Below are positions 24,344 through 32,391 of a DNA stretch of 52,428 nucleotides, in pieces; the first letter of the stretch is position 1, and every line of letters starts with the position of its first letter. Source of the stretch: RBG-16-57-9 sp964462185 (GTDB lineage Archaea; Thermoproteota; Bathyarchaeia; TCS64); the NCBI GenBank assembly GCA_964462185.1, contig CAYWWV010000007.1, forward strand, positions 1 to 52,428. Reading direction: 5' to 3'. The notes beneath the pieces are model-generated. The model saw only the letters and a program-made list of their open reading frames with translations, searched no databases and was not told where the DNA came from. The position numbers were made by a program, and so were the translations under genes.

Positions 24344-24832
24344 CTAGAGCTCCACCTCGGGGGACTTCTTCCCCGTCATATACTCTATTCGCACCCTTCC
24401 AACCACTGTGCCTGGGAGGCCCTGGCTGGAGAGAAGGCGGTCCCTGATCTTCTCGGGCTCAGGGTCCAGGGCCTCGATCATCAACCCCAGCGCCCTCCTC
24501 TTCTCCTCCAAATCCTCGATGAACTCCACCCGCCCCTTGAACATCACCGAGGCGTAGAGGTGGCTGCACTCCCCCACGTGGTACCCGTAGTCCAGGAGGG
24601 CCTGCCCCCACACCACCGGGTTAGCCCTCAATATCTCCAGCTTCTTCCCCTCCCCCGCACAATGGAAGTAGATGCACCCCTCCCCCTCATCGTAGGCATG
24701 GCTCAACGAGACCAGGTAGGGCTCCCCCCTCCCCACCATGGCCAGGGTCACATACTTGGCCCTCCCCAAAACCTGGGCCATGGTCTGGGGGTCGGCTATC
24801 TCCTTGTCCTTCCTCCGCAGGTGGAACCGCAT
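24344..24832 (-). CDS. FMN-binding split-barrel (pyridoxamine phosphate oxidase-like/NimA-like) protein
   Basis: A 162-residue protein of the flavin split-barrel superfamily: YVTLAMVGRGEPYLVSLSHAYDEG near residues 28-51, IYFHCAGEGKKLEIL near 54-68, and the later strand SVMFKGRVEFIED. The pattern resembles NimA/5-nitroimidazole reductase-like proteins, which bind FMN or heme. Electron donor and substrate unknown. Convergent with the amidase gene (11 bases apart). Confidence 0.82.
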   Translation of the reverse strand: MRFHLRRKDKEIADPQTMAQVLGRAKYVTLAMVGRGEPYLVSLSHAYDEGEGCIYFHCAGEGKKLEILRANPVVWGQALLDYGYHVGECSHLYASVMFKGRVEFIEDLEEKRRALGLMIEALDPEPEKIRDRLLSSQGLPGTVVGRVRIEYMTGKKSPEVEL

Positions 24833-24890
24833 ACCTGGAAGGGGCCGCCGGCTCTATAAAAGTTAAAAACCCTCCCCACCAGTCCAAGCC

Positions 24891-25631
24891 ATGGCTACCC
24901 CCCTAGACCTCCTACGCCTAGCCACAGCCCTGGCCATGCTCGTGTACGCTTCTTGGAGAGACTTGGAGTCCAGGGAGGTCAGCGACCTGGTTTGGCTGAT
25001 CCCCTCCCTGGTGGGCGTCCTAGCCTCGGCCATCCAATACTCCACGGGGGGCTTCAACCCCTGGACGGCAGCCCTAAACCTAGCCTTCATGGCCCTCCTC
25101 GCCACCGCCTCCTGGTGGCTGGGCCTCTTCGGAGGAGCAGACCTCCTGGCCTTCCTCTCCCTCGCCATCATCCACCCCGAAACCCCCAGGCTGCCCTACC
25201 TCGGCCACCCCCCCATAATATTCTCCTTCACCATCATAGCCAACACAGCCCTCCTCAGCGCCACCATGGCCCTCTACACCCTGGCCCGAAACGCCTCGGC
25301 GGCCCTGGGAGGCGCACAGATCTTCCCCGGCAACCTATCCACCCCTAGAAAGGCCGCCCTCATGCTCACCGCTCTAAACCTCCCCCTGAACCAGGTAAAG
25401 GGCCCCCCCTTCCACTACCCCCTGGAAACCCCTGAGGGGGTCAGGTGGAGGGCCGACATATTCGACGACGAGGCAGCCGCCAGGGAGTTCCAAAGGCTGC
25501 GGGCCCAGGGCCGCGAAAGGGTCTGGGTCTCCGCCACCCTCCCCTACCTCTGCTTCATCACCGCCGGCTACCTGGCCTCCATCACCCTCGGCGACATCCT
25601 CTTCACAGCCTTCTCAGCCCTCCACCGCTGA
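24891..25631 (+). CDS. Archaeal type IV prepilin/prearchaellin peptidase (A24 family)
   Basis: A 246-residue membrane protein with six or more hydrophobic spans. The two catalytic aspartates of the A24 family are in SWRDLESREVSD (near residue 24) and GLFGGADLLAFL (near residue 85, the GxxD motif). It cleaves class III signal peptides of pilins or archaellins at the membrane. A soluble loop near residues 180-215 is typical of the archaeal PibD/FlaK type. No pilin or secretion genes lie next to it. Confidence 0.88.
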   Translation: MATPLDLLRLATALAMLVYASWRDLESREVSDLVWLIPSLVGVLASAIQYSTGGFNPWTAALNLAFMALLATASWWLGLFGGADLLAFLSLAIIHPETPRLPYLGHPPIIFSFTIIANTALLSATMALYTLARNASAALGGAQIFPGNLSTPRKAALMLTALNLPLNQVKGPPFHYPLETPEGVRWRADIFDDEAAAREFQRLRAQGRERVWVSATLPYLCFITAGYLASITLGDILFTAFSALHR

Positions 25632-25679
25632 GGCGCCACCCGATACTTGTATAAAGTCAGCCCCCAACCATACCTTGGG

Positions 25680-26681
25680 ATGAAGTTTCAACGATACTTG
25701 TCTTGTATAGACACCCATAGCAACGGGGAGTCCACCAGGATTCTGGTGGGGGGCGTCCCCAAGCTCAAAGGCAAGACCATGCAGGAGAAGCAGAAATACT
25801 TCCAGGAGCACTACCACCACCTGGTGGGCACCATGCTCAAGGAGCCCCGGGGCTTCGAGGGGATGCTGGGCAGCGTCCTCACCGAGCCCTGCCACCCCGA
25901 GGCCGACGTGGGTGTGATATACCTGTGGACCGACGGCTACTTCAGCGCATGCGGGGACAGCACCTACAGCTGCTCCGCCGCCCTGGTGAACACAGGCATG
26001 GTCGAGGTCCAGGAGCCCGAGACCCATATCACCTTCGACACCGTGGCCGGCCTGGTGCGAACCCGGGTGGAGGTGGAGAACGGGGAGGCCAAGCGGATCT
26101 ACATGAGGGGGGTGCCCAGCTTCTACTGGAAGACCATGAAGTTCGACGTCCCCGAGGTGGGGGAGGTGGAGGCCGACATAGCCTACGGCGGGCTGTGGTA
26201 CGCCTTCGTGGACGCCGAGTCCATCGGTTTGGAGCCCACCCAGGAAAACAAGGACCATTGGATACCCCTGGGCTGGAGGATCAGGAACCACATAGTGGAG
26301 ACGGTGAAGGTGGACCACCCCGAGTACCCCGAGTTGAACGTCCTCGACCTGGTGACCTTCTACACCAAGCCCAGCAAGCCCGAGTACACCAGCAGACACT
26401 GGAACGTCTTCGGCCCCAAGCAGACCTGCAGGAGCCCCGCCGGCACCTGCACCAACGCCAGGATGGCCGTGATGTATGGGAAGGGGGAGCTTAAACCCGG
26501 CGAGGAGGTGACCTTCGAGTCAACCATTGGCACCCTCATGGTGGGCACCATAGCCGAGGAGGTTAAGGTGGGCAAGTACCAGGCCATCGTCCCCGAGGTG
26601 ATGGCCACCGCCTACATAACGGGCTTCACCCAGGTGGTCATCGACCCTGACGACCCCTTGAAGGATGGGTTCCTGCTCTAA
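25680..26681 (+). CDS. Proline racemase/hydroxyproline epimerase family protein with altered catalytic cysteine
   Basis: About 333 residues. In the characterised enzymes one catalytic cysteine is in MCGH and the other in SPCGTGT. Here the first is kept as C91 in SACGDST (histidine to aspartate), while the second reads RSPAGTCTNARMA, with alanine in place of cysteine and a cysteine three residues later. That excludes a standard two-base racemase; a one-base dehydratase such as trans-3-hydroxyproline dehydratase (Cys to Thr there) is a closer analogy. Start at ATG 25680: the upstream TTG coincides with a TATA box (TTGTATAAAG), giving a near-leaderless message. Confidence 0.8.
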   Translation: MKFQRYLSCIDTHSNGESTRILVGGVPKLKGKTMQEKQKYFQEHYHHLVGTMLKEPRGFEGMLGSVLTEPCHPEADVGVIYLWTDGYFSACGDSTYSCSAALVNTGMVEVQEPETHITFDTVAGLVRTRVEVENGEAKRIYMRGVPSFYWKTMKFDVPEVGEVEADIAYGGLWYAFVDAESIGLEPTQENKDHWIPLGWRIRNHIVETVKVDHPEYPELNVLDLVTFYTKPSKPEYTSRHWNVFGPKQTCRSPAGTCTNARMAVMYGKGELKPGEEVTFESTIGTLMVGTIAEEVKVGKYQAIVPEVMATAYITGFTQVVIDPDDPLKDGFLL

Positions 26682-26779
26682 CCCCCCTTTTTTTCCTGTG
26701 GGAATACCTTTAACCTAGGTGGAATCCAGGCCTCCCTGGGCTTAAGTTAAATAGTAGATGCACTCTATGAAACTGAACC

Positions 26780-27868
26780 ATGTCCAAGGAATTGATCAAG
26801 CTCAACGCCGGAGACCCCGACGTAGAGGCCCCCCAATACGCCATCAACCAGGCCCTCATAGGCTTAATCGAGGGGGGTGTAAACACCCACTACCCCCACT
26901 ACAGCGGCTACCCAGAGCAGTTCAAGGAGGCCGTGGTCGACTACTACGAGAGATTCACTGGAGTGCGCTATGAGCCCGACGATGTCTTGCCGGCTGCGGG
27001 GAGCAGCGCCGCCCTCTATCTAGCTCTCTCATCCTGCTTGGAGAAGGGGGATGAGGTGTTGATGTTCACCCCCTACTACATGGGCCACGTGAACATCTTC
27101 CGGGGGATGGGGGTTAAGATGAATATGGTGCCCCTCCACCGGGAGACCAACTACCACCCCGATGTGGACGAGATAGCCGAATACGTGACCCCCAAGACCA
27201 AGGCGGCCCTCCTATGCAACCCCGCCAACCCCACGGGCACCGTCTACACCCCTGAGGAGTTGAGGGCTGTGGGAGACCTGGCGGTGGACCACGACTTCGC
27301 CCTCTTGGCCGATGAGATATACCTCCACTACACCTACGACGGCCACAAGTTCACCAGCGTGGCCGGCCTCAGCGAGGAGTATAAGGAGCGGACCATTTGT
27401 GTTATGAGCTTCAGCAAGACGTTCAGCATGACGGGGTGGAGGCTGGGGTACACCATCGTGCCTCCGAGATACATGGAGAAGGCCCAGCTGGTAAACAGGC
27501 TTGCCGCCCCCCGCCCAGCCACCTTCGTCTACCGGGCTGGAATCGCCTGCCTCCGGGGGGACTTCAAGTACGTGGAGGAGCGCCGCCAGGAGTATGAGAA
27601 GAGGCGGAATTATTTCTGTAAGGCCATCGACGACCTGGGTTGGCCGTGCCACCTATTCGAGGGGGCTTTCTACGCTTGGTTCGATATGAGGGAGACGGGG
27701 CTGGGAAGCCAGGAGTTCCTCAAGAGGGTGGCTGAGACCCAGAACCTCGTCCTCAGCCCTGGCGACATCTTTGGGGCCGATGGCTTCATGAGGGTGCCTC
27801 TGGTGCAGCCTGTCCCCGTGTTGGAAGAGGTCGTATCCCGGCTTGGGGAGTTCAAGGAAAGCCTCTGA
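26780..27868 (+). CDS. Class I/II aminotransferase (PLP-dependent)
   Basis: A 362-residue fold-type I PLP enzyme. The PLP lysine is in SFSKTFSMTGWRLGY near residue 215; NPANPTGTVY near residue 150 and DEIYLHYTY near residue 181 are the family's cofactor-contact loops. It transfers amino groups between an amino acid (aspartate, aromatic or branched-chain type) and a keto acid; the exact pair is not readable. ATG start, with a TATA-like TTAAGTTAAATAG about 30 bases upstream. Confidence 0.92.
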   Translation: MSKELIKLNAGDPDVEAPQYAINQALIGLIEGGVNTHYPHYSGYPEQFKEAVVDYYERFTGVRYEPDDVLPAAGSSAALYLALSSCLEKGDEVLMFTPYYMGHVNIFRGMGVKMNMVPLHRETNYHPDVDEIAEYVTPKTKAALLCNPANPTGTVYTPEELRAVGDLAVDHDFALLADEIYLHYTYDGHKFTSVAGLSEEYKERTICVMSFSKTFSMTGWRLGYTIVPPRYMEKAQLVNRLAAPRPATFVYRAGIACLRGDFKYVEERRQEYEKRRNYFCKAIDDLGWPCHLFEGAFYAWFDMRETGLGSQEFLKRVAETQNLVLSPGDIFGADGFMRVPLVQPVPVLEEVVSRLGEFKESL

Positions 27869-27913
27869 CCCCTTCAACAACCCTTTTTTCTTTCCCCACC
27901 TAGGTTAGAGCGT

Positions 27914-28375
27914 ATGGTTTCCAGGCTACGTTCCCTGAGGAAGCGGGAGGCCAAGCAGCTGCTCGCATCGCTCTCCGAGCATTACGACATCGACCCGGGT
28001 TCCAAGGTTGAGGTGGGGGAACTGGCGGACCGACGGGTGGTCCTCCTGAATGGGAGGGTGGAGTTCTTGGTGGAGGGGGACCACTATGTTCCCTTCCTTG
28101 GGGGCAGCCATGTGGGGGAGCTGCCCAGGGTGGTGGTGGATATGGGGGCCGTCCCCTATGTTTGTGGGGGGGCCGATGTGATGGCTCCTGGGGTGGTGGA
28201 GGTGGATGACTTCAGGGCTGGGGACTTGGTGGCGGTGGTGGATGTCAACCATGGGAAGGCTTTGGCTGTGGGGCGGGCCTTGGTGGACGGGGTTGAGGTG
28301 GAGGGGCTGGGTCGGGGTAAGGTGGTTGAGAACCTCCACTATGTGGGGGACAGGGTTTGGAGGGCTTCAGCGTAG
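27914..28375 (+). CDS. PUA-domain RNA-binding protein (MCT-1/Tma20-like)
   Basis: A 153-residue protein whose N-terminal 70 residues (LRKREAKQLLASLSEHY...VVLLNGRVEFLVEGD) and C-terminal PUA domain (PRVVVDMGAVPYVCGGADVMAPGV..., about 75-150) match the archaeal homologues of MCT-1/Tma20, which bind RNA and the ribosome. Length is typical. ATG start, preceded by the possible SD TTAGAG. It converges on a small membrane-protein gene, overlapping its end by nine bases. Confidence 0.88.
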   Translation: MVSRLRSLRKREAKQLLASLSEHYDIDPGSKVEVGELADRRVVLLNGRVEFLVEGDHYVPFLGGSHVGELPRVVVDMGAVPYVCGGADVMAPGVVEVDDFRAGDLVAVVDVNHGKALAVGRALVDGVEVEGLGRGKVVENLHYVGDRVWRASA

Positions 28376-28615
28376 CTCCCAGTAGATGGCCTCCAGCCTG
28401 GGGAGGAAGAAGACCACCAGCGTCACCGCTAGGAAGACGAATATGAGGACCATGCACCAGATGCTTAGCTGGAAGACGGTCCACCAGACTCCGAAGCGCT
28501 CCACCCCCCTCCGGTAGCTCTCCTGGTAGTCGGATACTAGGCCTTGGAGGGCTTGTGGGGCATTCCTCAGCTTTTCAATGGTCTCCCTAAGCAGTGTTTT
28601 GAGGGGTGGGGCCAA
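28367..28615 (-). CDS. Small single-span membrane protein
   Basis: An 82-residue protein with an amphipathic N-terminal half and one strongly hydrophobic span at about residues 48-72 (TVFQLSIWCMVLIFVFLAVTL is its core), then RLEAIYWELR. No recognised family. The 3' end overlaps the convergent PUA gene by nine bases. Its start faces the divergent ferredoxin gene, whose promoter carries an inverted repeat. Confidence 0.65.
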   Translation of the reverse strand: MAPPLKTLLRETIEKLRNAPQALQGLVSDYQESYRRGVERFGVWWTVFQLSIWCMVLIFVFLAVTLVVFFLPRLEAIYWELR

Positions 28616-28682
28616 GTTTACTCGTTTTCTCTTGGCTTAGAGGTGTTTAGTTTTTTCTACTTTGCAGGTTCTACAAAGAGAT

Positions 28683-28706
28683 ATATATGAAAAAATCTTC
28701 ATATAT
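28683..28706 (+). promoter_or_regulatory. Operator-like perfect inverted repeat at the ferredoxin promoter
   Basis: ATATATGAA (28683-28691) and TTCATATAT (28698-28706) are perfect inverted arms with a 6-base spacer, ending three bases before the ATG at 28710. The left arm overlaps a TATA-like ATATATAT. A dimeric repressor here would block transcription start. No palindrome of this sequence is seen elsewhere in the window. Confidence 0.6.
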
Positions 28707-28709
28707 GTG

Positions 28710-29324
28710 ATGGTTAAGAGACCCATAATCAAGATAATCGAGGAGAGGTGCGACGGATGCGGGCTGTGCATCCCCAGCTGCGAGGAGGGCGCCATACAAA
28801 TCGTAGACGGGAAGGCCAGGCTGGTCAGCGAGTCGTACTGCGACGGATTGGGGGCCTGCCTGGGCAGCTGCCCCAGGGGGGCGCTGGTGGTGGAGGAGCG
28901 GGAGGCCCCTGCCTTCGATGAGGAGGCCGTGAGGCGACACCTGGAGGCCTCCCCTGAAGCCGGGCCCCTGGGCCAGTGGCCGGTGAAGCTCCTCCTCCAG
29001 AGGGGAGACCCCCACCGATGGGAGGGGAAGGATATGCTGCTGCTGGCAGACTGCGCCGCCCTGGCCCACCCCAACCCCAGGCTGGGGCTAATCCAGGGAA
29101 AAAGAGTCTCCACCGCCTGCCCCAAGTTCGGCGACCTGGAGGCCTACCGGCAGAGGCTCACCTCCATACTCTCCCAGGGCAGGCCCAGAAGCCTAACGGT
29201 GGCCGTCATGGAGGTCCCCTGCTGCAGCGGCTTGAAGGGGCTGGCTGCCCGGTGCATCCGGGACTCGGGGTCTCCAGTACCCTTTGAAACCTTCACCGTG
29301 GGGCTGGACGGAGAGGTCCACTAA
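28710..29324 (+). CDS. 4Fe-4S ferredoxin-domain protein
   Basis: About 204 residues. The N-terminal 70 residues hold two ferredoxin motifs: CDGCGLCIPSCEEGAIQ near residue 14 and CDGLGACLGSCPRGAL near residue 45. The rest contains further cysteines (DCAALAHPN; VSTACPKFGD; MEVPCCSGL) which could bind another cluster. Similar ferredoxins in bacteria and archaea sit beside hydroxylamine reductase (Hcp) genes, but none is present here. ATG 28710 is preferred because the inverted repeat and TATA lie immediately upstream, giving a leaderless message; frame-open codons upstream run through the TATA. Confidence 0.85.
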   Translation: MVKRPIIKIIEERCDGCGLCIPSCEEGAIQIVDGKARLVSESYCDGLGACLGSCPRGALVVEEREAPAFDEEAVRRHLEASPEAGPLGQWPVKLLLQRGDPHRWEGKDMLLLADCAALAHPNPRLGLIQGKRVSTACPKFGDLEAYRQRLTSILSQGRPRSLTVAVMEVPCCSGLKGLAARCIRDSGSPVPFETFTVGLDGEVH

Positions 29325-29427
29325 GCCGGAAGCAGGCGTTCCTTTCTGACGTGGGGCCCTTTACTCCTTTGACGGTGAGTTGAGGGAATTAAATATCTGT
29401 TGACCCTTTTCTCTACCCGGTGGTTGA

Positions 29428-30255
29428 ATGAAGAAGGTTTTCATATCCATAGATATGGAGGGCATCAGCACCATTGTGGATTGGGCCGAGGTAGACCGGA
29501 ACAACTCCGAGTACGCCCACACCCGGAAACTCATGGTCAGCGACTTGAACGCGGCCATCGAGGGCGCCCTGGAGGCGGGGGCAGAAGAGGTGGTGGTCTC
29601 CGACGCCCACGGGGGGATGAGGAACCTGCGGCCCGAGGACGTCCACGAGGCGGCCTACCTGGTCCGGGGCTCCCCCAAGCCCAACAGCATGATGGAGGGC
29701 ATCGAGGAGGGCTTCGACGCAGCCCTCTACGTGGGGTACCACAGCATGAAGGGTACGGAGAACGGGGTTTGCTCCCACACCATCTCTGGGAGCGCCGTCC
29801 AGGCCGTCTACGTGAATGGGGTGGAGACGGGGGAGTTCGGGTTGAACAGCGCCCTGGCGGGGTACTATGGGGTTCCCTCCGTCTTCCTCGCGGGGGACTA
29901 TGCGGCCACGGAGGAGGCCAAGCGCTTCGTACCAGGCATCACCACGGCCACCGTGAAGTGGGGGCGGGGCAGGCACTCAGCCAAGTGTCTCCACCCCAAG
30001 GCCGCGGCCAGGCTCATAAAGACACGGGTGGCGGAGGCCCTGCAAGGGGAGCCCCTGCCGCCCAGAGTCGTGGAGCCCCCCATAACCATCAAGGCCGTCT
30101 TCGCCAACGAGGTGATGGCCGACGTGGCCTCCCTCATGCCCAGCTTGAAGAGGGTGGGTGGGGTGGCCGTCGAGGGCACCTTTGACGACTACCAGCAAGC
30201 GGTGAACGCCCTGAGGGCCAGCATCTACATGGCCTCGGCCACCCTAAGGCGCTGA
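29428..30255 (+). CDS. D-aminopeptidase DppA family (M55)
   Basis: A 275-residue M55 metallopeptidase. Zinc ligands of the family appear as SIDMEG near residues 7-12, SDAHGGMRN near residue 58 and GYHSMKGT near residue 103; a later GEFGLNSALAG provides the glutamate. DppA cleaves D-amino acid peptides and amides. ATG start with the TATA-like TTAAATATC about 35 bases upstream. Stands alone. In archaea lacking peptidoglycan, the substrates are probably scavenged D-peptides; that is inference. Confidence 0.9.
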   Translation: MKKVFISIDMEGISTIVDWAEVDRNNSEYAHTRKLMVSDLNAAIEGALEAGAEEVVVSDAHGGMRNLRPEDVHEAAYLVRGSPKPNSMMEGIEEGFDAALYVGYHSMKGTENGVCSHTISGSAVQAVYVNGVETGEFGLNSALAGYYGVPSVFLAGDYAATEEAKRFVPGITTATVKWGRGRHSAKCLHPKAAARLIKTRVAEALQGEPLPPRVVEPPITIKAVFANEVMADVASLMPSLKRVGGVAVEGTFDDYQQAVNALRASIYMASATLRR

Positions 30256-30309
30256 GCCCTCCCCCACTCACACAGTTTTTAAACCCCCCCTCGGTTACCC
30301 AGTTGTTAA

Positions 30310-30813
30310 TTGAAGCGCAATACTCTGGTTTTCGCCGTCGCCGTCTTGGCTGTTTTGGGGTTCTCACTGGCATACATATTGGGCTCTGGGCCCCAGACTG
30401 GGGTGGAGCCCGGCGACAAGGTCTTGGACCTGGAGATACCCAGCGTGGAGGGGGGAAACACCATCCACCTCCGCAACTACAGGGGCAGGGTATTAATCCT
30501 AGACTTCCTGGCCCCCTGGTGTGGCCCCTGCCGCGAACAGGTGGACCACCTACGGGTGGTGGAGCGCCTCGAGGGGGTGGTGGTGGTCTCGGTCAACATC
30601 GACCCCAGCTACGGCCTTGAGGACCTAAGGGGCTTCAAGGAGGAGGAGGGCATCACCTGGTTCCTGGGCCACAGCCCCCAAGCAGGCTTCGAGTTCCAGG
30701 TCTCAGCCATACCCACCACCATAGTCGTAGACCAGGAGGGCGTCATTAGGTACCGCGGGTTCTTCACATCGGCAAGTGACTTGAAGCACATCGTAGAGGG
30801 GCTGGTGGGCTGA
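30310..30813 (+). CDS. Membrane-anchored thioredoxin-fold protein (TlpA/ResA-like)
   Basis: A 167-residue extracytoplasmic thioredoxin-like protein. Residues 4-28 form a hydrophobic anchor or signal segment. The redox motif is WCGPC near residue 77 in LDFLAPWCGPCREQVDHLR; VSAIPTTIVVD holds the cis-proline. It should reduce or exchange disulfides outside the membrane. TTG start about 30 bases after a TATA-like AGTTTTTAAAC. The CcdA-like gene starts one base after its stop, forming a redox pair that passes electrons from cytosolic thioredoxin outward. Confidence 0.9.
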   Translation: MKRNTLVFAVAVLAVLGFSLAYILGSGPQTGVEPGDKVLDLEIPSVEGGNTIHLRNYRGRVLILDFLAPWCGPCREQVDHLRVVERLEGVVVVSVNIDPSYGLEDLRGFKEEEGITWFLGHSPQAGFEFQVSAIPTTIVVDQEGVIRYRGFFTSASDLKHIVEGLVG

Positions 30814-30814
30814 G

Positions 30815-31456
30815 GTGGCCACCCCCCTCCTCTGGCTGGCATTCGTCTCGGGGGCCCTAGCCCCCTTAGCCCCCTGCGCCCTCCCCCTCCTCCCCGGCTA
30901 CCTATCCTTCTTCCTGGGGGAGGAGGGCGGCGGCCTCGCCCGGAGCCTGGCCCTGGGAGCCCTCACGGCAGCCGGCTTCCACACGGTCTTCACCCTGCTG
31001 GGGCTCCTCCCCAGCTTCGCCCTCAGAGAGGCCTCCAACCTGCTCCCCCACGTCTCCCCCTTCCTCGGCCTCATCCTCATAGCCATAGGGGCGGCCCAAC
31101 TCCTGGGGAGGGCCCTCCCCACACCCCCAGCCCTAAACCTCAGCTTCACCCCCCGCCCAACCCCCCAAGGCTTCTACCTGTACGGCGTGGCCTACGGCGC
31201 AGCCTCCCTGGCCTGCAGCTACCCCATCTTCACCCTCCTGGTCTTCCAAGCCGCCAAGCTGGGCAGCCCCGTAACCGTCCTCGCATCCTACGCAGCCTGG
31301 GGGCTGGGCTCGGCCTCGGTGCTCCTACCCCTAACCCTGGCCCTGGCCACAGGCCGCCAAGTGGTCTACACCCGGGTGAGCAGGGCTCTCCCAGCCCTCA
31401 AAACGGTGAACTCCCTCCTCCTGCTGGCGGGGGGGCTCTACCTGGTGCTGGGCTGA
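30815..31456 (+). CDS. ccdA: CcdA/DsbD-type transmembrane electron carrier
   Basis: A 213-residue membrane protein with about six spans. The two redox cysteines of the family are in LAPCALPLLPGYLSF (near residue 21) and ASLACSYPIF (near residue 130), each within a span and each followed by a proline. It moves reducing equivalents across the membrane to the TlpA-like partner. GTG start directly after the partner's stop. No cytochrome c synthesis genes are nearby. Confidence 0.88.
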   Translation: MATPLLWLAFVSGALAPLAPCALPLLPGYLSFFLGEEGGGLARSLALGALTAAGFHTVFTLLGLLPSFALREASNLLPHVSPFLGLILIAIGAAQLLGRALPTPPALNLSFTPRPTPQGFYLYGVAYGAASLACSYPIFTLLVFQAAKLGSPVTVLASYAAWGLGSASVLLPLTLALATGRQVVYTRVSRALPALKTVNSLLLLAGGLYLVLG

Positions 31457-31509
31457 CCCCTTCGGGGGTACAGCTAAATCGGGGGAGGCTCCAATACCCT
31501 TGATCCCCC

Positions 31510-32391
31510 TTGTCACTGGAAGTGGTTGAGAGAGAGGAGGCCGCCCCAAGGCCCCGAAAGCTGCCCACAGTGGACTTCCACTGCCACATCAGCATAACCG
31601 AGTACACCGACCCGGCCCACCCCACCGTGGTAGAGGTCTCACAGGAGGAGTTCAAGAGAGACCTGGCCGAGGCGGGGATAGACCGGGCCGTGGTCCTCAG
31701 CGACGCCCGCAGCCCCCCGGAGGCGGTGGCCCGGTTCTGCAGCAGAGACCCCCGGGTATTCGTGGGGTTCGGCTATGTGAACCCCGTTCAGAGGGGGGCG
31801 GAGGAGGAGGCCCGCCGTCAGCGCTTGGAGCTGGGGCTGCACGGCTTGAAGCTCTACCCCTGCAGCGATGGCTACGCGGCTGACGACCCCCACGCCTTCA
31901 AGGTATACGAGGTGGCCTCCCAGCTGGGTATGCCCGTTATGTTCCACCACGCTGGTATGCCCACCAGCTACGACTTGCTGAGGCACACCGACCCCGCCCA
32001 GATCGATGTGGTGGCCCACAGCTTCCCCGAGCTACCCATAGTCCTGGCCCACCTGGGCTACCCCAGGGTGGATGAAACCCTATACGTGGCCCGCAAACAC
32101 CGCAACGTCTACGTGGACCTGAGCTGGCCCTACGGCGACCTCCACCACCCCAGCTACCTATACCTCCTGTGGAGGGACCTGCTCACCGCCCTCAACCTGG
32201 GGGTGATGGATAAGGTCTTGTTTGGCACTGATTATCCCGGGGTCCGGCAGAAGGCCTACCTGGAGATTCTCTGGAGCGTAAACAGGTTCAGCCCCTCCAG
32301 GGATCTGGACATACCCCTGGACAGCCTCCAGGCCACCCTGGACGCCAACCCGGCGCCCCTCCTCCCCCCTACCCCTCAAGGCACAGCCTGA
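31510..32391 (+). CDS. Amidohydrolase 2 family metal-dependent hydrolase
   Basis: A 293-residue TIM-barrel protein of the ACMSD/amidohydrolase-2 family: DFHCHI near residue 22 (H-x-H), GLKLYPCSDGY near residue 113, MFHHAGMP near residue 144, VLAHLGYP near residue 182 and FGTDYPG near residue 240. These provide metal ligands and catalytic aspartate. Decarboxylases and lactone hydrolases share the pattern, and the reaction is not determinable here. Start at 31510 uses TTG (written TTGTCACTGG); no good upstream motif. Convergent with the nnr gene, overlapping its end. Confidence 0.85.
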   Translation: MSLEVVEREEAAPRPRKLPTVDFHCHISITEYTDPAHPTVVEVSQEEFKRDLAEAGIDRAVVLSDARSPPEAVARFCSRDPRVFVGFGYVNPVQRGAEEEARRQRLELGLHGLKLYPCSDGYAADDPHAFKVYEVASQLGMPVMFHHAGMPTSYDLLRHTDPAQIDVVAHSFPELPIVLAHLGYPRVDETLYVARKHRNVYVDLSWPYGDLHHPSYLYLLWRDLLTALNLGVMDKVLFGTDYPGVRQKAYLEILWSVNRFSPSRDLDIPLDSLQATLDANPAPLLPPTPQGTA

